This document shows, one piece after another, positions 61,137 to 64,000 of a stretch of DNA of 64,000 nt; position 1 is the first letter of the stretch, and the number at the start of each line of letters is the position of its first letter. The stretch is from Aquimarina spinulae (GTDB lineage: Bacteria; Bacteroidota; Bacteroidia; Flavobacteriales; Flavobacteriaceae). The notes under the pieces are model-generated. The model saw nothing but the letters and a program-made list of their open reading frames with translations. It was not told the origin of the DNA and made no database searches. The translations under genes were made by a program, and so were the position numbers. The stretch spans positions 3,647,501 through 3,711,500 of the forward strand of contig NZ_CALSBP010000002.1 of the NCBI RefSeq assembly GCF_943373825.1, read 5' to 3'.

Positions 61137-61625
61137 ATGAAAAATGAAGACGCTAATATTAATACATTCTATTGGGAGGGGAGAGTATATAGGTATAAGC
61201 TGGTAAAAGCAATACTGCTGGATGAAATTTCATTTCAGGATGGATATAAAAAACTAAATTCTACTACAGTAGATGAGTATACAGAGGATCATCCGGTATT
61301 TAAGAGGTGTAAAGATCTAATTGAGAAAGAACAGATCTACAGAAAACAAAAACTAACCCTGGATATATTAGCCAAAAAACTAAAAACAAACAGAACTACA
61401 CTTTCTGCGGTAATAAACCAGGTGTCACAACAAAGGTTTACAGATTTTATTAATACATACCGGGTAAAAGAAGCCAAAACATTACTAGGCAATCCAGATT
61501 TTGATAAATATAAAATCTCTGCGATTGGGTATGAGGTAGGATTTAGTCATGTAAGTACATTTTATAACGTTTTTAAAAAACATACAGGGGTTACACCAAC
61601 GACATATAGGCAAAGTTTACGGTAA
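61137..61625 (+). CDS. AraC-type HTH regulator
   Basis: This 162-residue regulator has a C-terminal AraC double HTH at about 55-160: LTLDILAKKLKTNRTTLSAVINQ, FTDFINTYRVKEAKTLL, ISAIGYEVGFSHVSTFYNVFKKHTGVTPTTYR. The N-terminal 50 residues are not a recognised ligand domain. Promoter module copy 4 lies about 50 bp downstream of its stop, before the RDD gene. It may control that module, but this is inference. Confidence 0.88.
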   Translation: MKNEDANINTFYWEGRVYRYKLVKAILLDEISFQDGYKKLNSTTVDEYTEDHPVFKRCKDLIEKEQIYRKQKLTLDILAKKLKTNRTTLSAVINQVSQQRFTDFINTYRVKEAKTLLGNPDFDKYKISAIGYEVGFSHVSTFYNVFKKHTGVTPTTYRQSLR

Positions 61626-61676
61626 TATTTGCATGTAGAGCCACCAGTAATCATTTTTAATAGGTTAAAAATTTAT

Positions 61677-61713
61677 CAGTTCCGAAAAATGAAACTGGCG
61701 GGACGTATTATTG
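61677..61713 (+). promoter_or_regulatory. Repeated palindrome/promoter module, copy 4
   Basis: CAGTTCCG, five A, TGAAACTG, then TATTATTG at 61706-61713, spacing 21 bp, 28 bp before the RDD-family gene. Confidence 0.6.
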
Positions 61714-61741
61714 TAGCATCAAACAATAATTAGATACCGTT

Positions 61742-62320
61742 ATGACCAGACAAGAATATTTACAATTTTGTAAAATCTGTACAAATCAAAAATTTGACTC
61801 AAAACAAGGGATAGTTTGCAGATTAACCGATGCAATTGCAAATTTTGAAGATACCTGCACTACATTTGAAGAAGACCCGATACTGGCAGAAAAAGAAAAG
61901 CAACTTACGATAACAAGAACAGTAGTGGGTAAAGAAGCGAGCCAGGGAAAAAGATTTACCAACTATATCCTGGATTCTATATGTATTTTGGTATTTGGTT
62001 TTGTGTTTGGTATTGTCGTAGCCTTTATTTTTCCGTCTATGTTATCGATTTTAGAAACAGATAGCCGAATTATAGACTACGGGTTAGGTTTTATATTAGG
62101 AATGATTTATTATTCTTTTTTTGAAATAACCACAGGTAGAACGATTGGTAAGTTGATTACAGGAACAAAAGTAGTTGATGAGTATGGAAATAACCCTGAC
62201 ATGCAAACTATATTAGTACGTAGTCTATGCAGGCATATTCCTTTTAATGCGTTTTCGTTTTTGGGTGACGGTTCGGGCTGGCATGATACACTGTCTAAAA
62301 CAAAAGTAATAGAAGTATAA
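61742..62320 (+). CDS. RDD-family membrane protein with N-terminal Cys cluster
   Basis: This 192-residue protein has an N-terminal segment with four or five cysteines (C10, C13, C26, C39: FCKICT, VCRLTD, DTCTTF), possibly a metal-binding site. A membrane RDD domain follows (about 65-190) with three helices and the charged RDD motif region FTNYILDSICILVFGF and TTGRTIGKLITGTKVVDEYG. RDD proteins are putative transporters. It is preceded by promoter module copy 4 and ends 70 bp before a small membrane gene. Confidence 0.78.
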   Translation: MTRQEYLQFCKICTNQKFDSKQGIVCRLTDAIANFEDTCTTFEEDPILAEKEKQLTITRTVVGKEASQGKRFTNYILDSICILVFGFVFGIVVAFIFPSMLSILETDSRIIDYGLGFILGMIYYSFFEITTGRTIGKLITGTKVVDEYGNNPDMQTILVRSLCRHIPFNAFSFLGDGSGWHDTLSKTKVIEV

Positions 62321-62393
62321 ATAAACGACTTTGATTATTTAAATAGGGTTAGATAAAAATAGGTGAAATGATACTAATAAATTATTCGTTGTT

Positions 62394-62855
62394 ATGATTA
62401 AAAAAATAGGTTTTGGGATCGTTTTTTCTTTACTAGGTATGGTGATTGCTCTTTTTTTGACTTCATTTTTTAGAAACCAGATTCAGTTATTGTTTCAACT
62501 AACAACTAATGATAGGATTCAATATTTTGGAAAAGGTTTTTATCTTTTTTTGAGTACTATATATTACATAAGTTTTACAATTGCAATAGTAGTGTTAGGT
62601 ATGGCTAATCTAACATTGAATTTTAAGTTGATACTAAAAAATGTGTTGATATGGATAGGAATATTTACCATCACATTGGTCATCATTTGTGCAATTAATG
62701 CCAATTTCAAAATAATAGCATGCACGACTTGTGATGATGGAATACTTAGTATGCATCATAATGCAATTAATTACGGAATAATTCTGAGTATAAGTGCAGT
62801 TTTTGCATCAATCCCGAGTATATTAAAAATCTCAAAACAAAAAAAGAGTAATTAA
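62394..62855 (+). CDS. Four-helix membrane protein, unknown
   Basis: This 153-residue protein has four hydrophobic helices (FGIVFSLLGMVIALFLTSFF; TIYYISFTIAIVVLGMANL; VLIWIGIFTITLVIICAI; IILSISAVFASIPSIL) and a Cys pair CTTCDDG in a loop. No family is recognised. It is 70 bp after the RDD gene and 1 bp before a lipoprotein gene, so the three could form one transcript. As genes of this size and hydrophobicity often give immunity to membrane-active toxins, an immunity role is possible but unproven. Confidence 0.55.
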   Translation: MIKKIGFGIVFSLLGMVIALFLTSFFRNQIQLLFQLTTNDRIQYFGKGFYLFLSTIYYISFTIAIVVLGMANLTLNFKLILKNVLIWIGIFTITLVIICAINANFKIIACTTCDDGILSMHHNAINYGIILSISAVFASIPSILKISKQKKSN

Positions 62856-62856
62856 A

Positions 62857-63276
62857 ATGCGGAAATATAATTTTTTTGTAATGATTATAATTATTTCTAT
62901 GACGATTATAAGTTGTAATAATTGTAATGAAATTCAAGGAATAGAGATTCCAGAACTTTTAAATAGACAAATAGATGATTCATATTGTGATACACTAGAT
63001 AAAGCAATTAAATTAGATAAAGAAGCAATAATTAAAATTTCAACTTATAAAATTTCGGATGCAGGAGGATATGAGCATGGTTATGTTTTAATTCGTTTAA
63101 TCGAAAAGATTGGAGAGCAGGAATATTTAAGAGCAATTGAAAACCTATCGTTAGAAGAAAAAAAATCTATTGAATCATATTTGTGGGCAGGTTTAGGTTA
63201 TGGAGTAAATAAAATATATAAAACTAAAAAACTAAATGAAGTTTTACCTCTATTAGCAGAATTATTAAAACGATAA
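62857..63276 (+). CDS. Small lipoprotein, possible immunity protein
   Basis: This 139-residue protein has a lipoprotein signal (MIIIISMTIISCNN) and a helical body (LLNRQIDDSYCDTLDKAIKL, LIEKIGEQEYLRAIENLSLEEKK). No family is recognised. It ends at 63276, directly before a short form of the cassette junction repeat and the remnant of a toxin tip. That position resembles an immunity gene at the end of a toxin cassette. Evidence is contextual only. Confidence 0.55.
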   Translation: MRKYNFFVMIIIISMTIISCNNCNEIQGIEIPELLNRQIDDSYCDTLDKAIKLDKEAIIKISTYKISDAGGYEHGYVLIRLIEKIGEQEYLRAIENLSLEEKKSIESYLWAGLGYGVNKIYKTKKLNEVLPLLAELLKR

Positions 63277-63279
63277 TAA

Positions 63280-63478
63280 GTCAAATCCGCGCCATCGGGT
63301 GAAGAACCTAAGAATAGTGTTTTAGGTTATGATTTAAAAGGAGATAAATTGAGAAAGGTACTATAAAGAACATTATGATAAAAGATCCGGAAAAGAAAAA
63401 GAAAGAATTCAAGCATTTAACAGATTCATTGAAAAAATGAAACGTCAATTTGAAAACGCACCAAAAAAGACAAATTAA
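63280..63478 (+). pseudogene. Remnant of a polymorphic-toxin C-terminal tip (frameshifted)
   Basis: The first frame (63280-63366) reads VKSAPSGEEPKNSVLGYDLK then GDKLRKVL before a stop. The next frame (63365-63478) continues EHYDKRSGKEKERIQAFNRF then IEKMKRQFENAPKKTN and stops 2 bp before the next ATG. Together this looks like the end of an RHS toxin with a one-base frameshift near 63364. No RHS core is attached. Confidence 0.6.
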
Positions 63479-63480
63479 TT

Positions 63481-63969
63481 ATGAAAAAAATAGTTATAAT
63501 AATTATAATTCTACCCTTTCTTAGGTATTTTCCATTAAATTTTAATGAATCATTAAACGATTTTTTTGTTAATAACTCTTTCTATTTATCAATTATAGCA
63601 ATATTCGCACTAACAATTTTTGCTTTTAAGATCAGAAAAAGAATTACTTATATTAGCTTAGGAGTAGTTTTATTTCAAATAGTATTAGGTAATCAAATTC
63701 AAAACATTTGCAATTATACAGTTATCGAAATCAATAAAGGGAAACAAGTAAAGGATTTTAACAATCCATTTTTAGGAATGAAAATGAAACTAGGAGAAAA
63801 TAACGCTGTTTTCTATTATGAAAATTATTTCTCCTCATACAAATCGTTGTTATTTGAAAAATCGCACGGCATAAAAGATGAAGACTTAAAAAATGATGAA
63901 TTAAATTTTGAACTAACCGATGTTATTAAGGTATATAATAATGATTGGTATTTAATAAGAGTAGATTGA
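63481..63969 (+). CDS. Membrane protein, candidate immunity gene for the orphan tip
   Basis: This 162-residue protein has three N-terminal hydrophobic helices (KIVIIIIILPFLRYF, FYLSIIAIFALTIFAFKI, ISLGVVLFQIVLG) and a soluble C-terminal part (VIEINKGKQVKDFNNPFLGM). It starts 2 bp after the toxin-tip remnant and is followed within 11 bp by a copy of the cassette junction repeat. That gives it the position of a cognate immunity gene. Its family is not recognised. Confidence 0.55.
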   Translation: MKKIVIIIIILPFLRYFPLNFNESLNDFFVNNSFYLSIIAIFALTIFAFKIRKRITYISLGVVLFQIVLGNQIQNICNYTVIEINKGKQVKDFNNPFLGMKMKLGENNAVFYYENYFSSYKSLLFEKSHGIKDEDLKNDELNFELTDVIKVYNNDWYLIRVD

Positions 63970-63979
63970 AGGTAGTGTC

Positions 63980-63998
63980 GGTAATAAGTCAAACTGGT
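63980..63998. repeat. Toxin-cassette junction repeat, copy 2
   Basis: GGTAATAAGTCAAACTGGT matches the 60181 copy at 17 of 19 positions. It lies just after the immunity candidate stop and at the window end, so another cassette probably follows. Confidence 0.6.
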
Positions 63999-64000
63999 AA

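Noticed and set aside
1..64000. CRISPR arrays, rRNA genes, complete insertion sequences or prophage
   Set aside because: No regular direct repeats with spacers, no rRNA sequence and no transposase or phage structural genes were seen.

Overview
This is a low-GC chromosomal window from a marine-type member of the Flavobacteriaceae (Bacteroidota), probably close to Aquimarina or Kordia. The support is a T9SS C-terminal sorting domain, Bacteroidota-type promoters (TTG, 18-19 bp, TAnnTTTG), a DUF5686 outer-membrane protein, a folK-nucleoside kinase fusion, two-gene Bacteroidota RHS loci and frequent TTG starts. I ran no database search; names rest on motifs and remembered family features.

Region 1 (1-9.25 kb) is mostly housekeeping: a partial queuosine-precursor transporter, folK-dNK, an M19 dipeptidase lipoprotein, a secreted M43-like metalloprotease, a SpoU/TrmH RNA methyltransferase, mutS, and a tRNA-Gly/tRNA-Leu pair behind a clear promoter. 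Region 2 (9.3-12.3 kb) holds an unlisted 58-residue lanthipeptide-type precursor (10735-10911), a LanC-like cyclase that has lost two of three zinc ligands, and a formylglycine-generating-enzyme-like lipoprotein. No LanB is visible. Region 3 (12.5-20.8 kb) contains a pentapeptide-repeat membrane protein, a methyltransferase, a nitroreductase and a probable DNA-damage module. In that module a LexA-like XRE/S24 repressor is transcribed divergently from a DUF559 nuclease, a radical SAM DNA-repair protein and its partner. Two matching operator-like palindromes lie 42 bp apart on the two promoters.

Region 4 (21-43.2 kb) is metabolic: membrane and soluble pyrophosphatases, pyruvate dehydrogenase E1 beta, etfBA, a bifunctional nuclease, a nucleoside transporter, thyA, an ergothioneine locus (egtB, egtD and a class V PLP enzyme that could be the missing EgtE), a membrane-anchored DHFR fusion, a structured RNA candidate and fabD. 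Region 5 (43.2-49.5 kb) has two paralogous esterase/TPR proteins, one without its nucleophilic serine, behind a LytS/LytTR-type two-component system, plus a LysE exporter.

Region 6 (49.8-64 kb) is accessory. It contains small HTH genes and a broken copy, a two-gene RHS/YD-repeat polymorphic toxin locus with MopE-like calcium repeats, a ParB-like toxin tip and a DUF6896-like immunity gene. Downstream are RadC, XRE and AraC genes, an RDD protein, and remains of further toxin tips with candidate immunity genes, separated by a repeated junction sequence. A promoter/operator-like module with a palindrome and an invariant 21-bp spacing occurs four times (40703, 50158, 51458, 61677). The RHS gene carries nine frame changes confined to about 450 bp, which looks more like a consensus or recombination artefact than ordinary decay.
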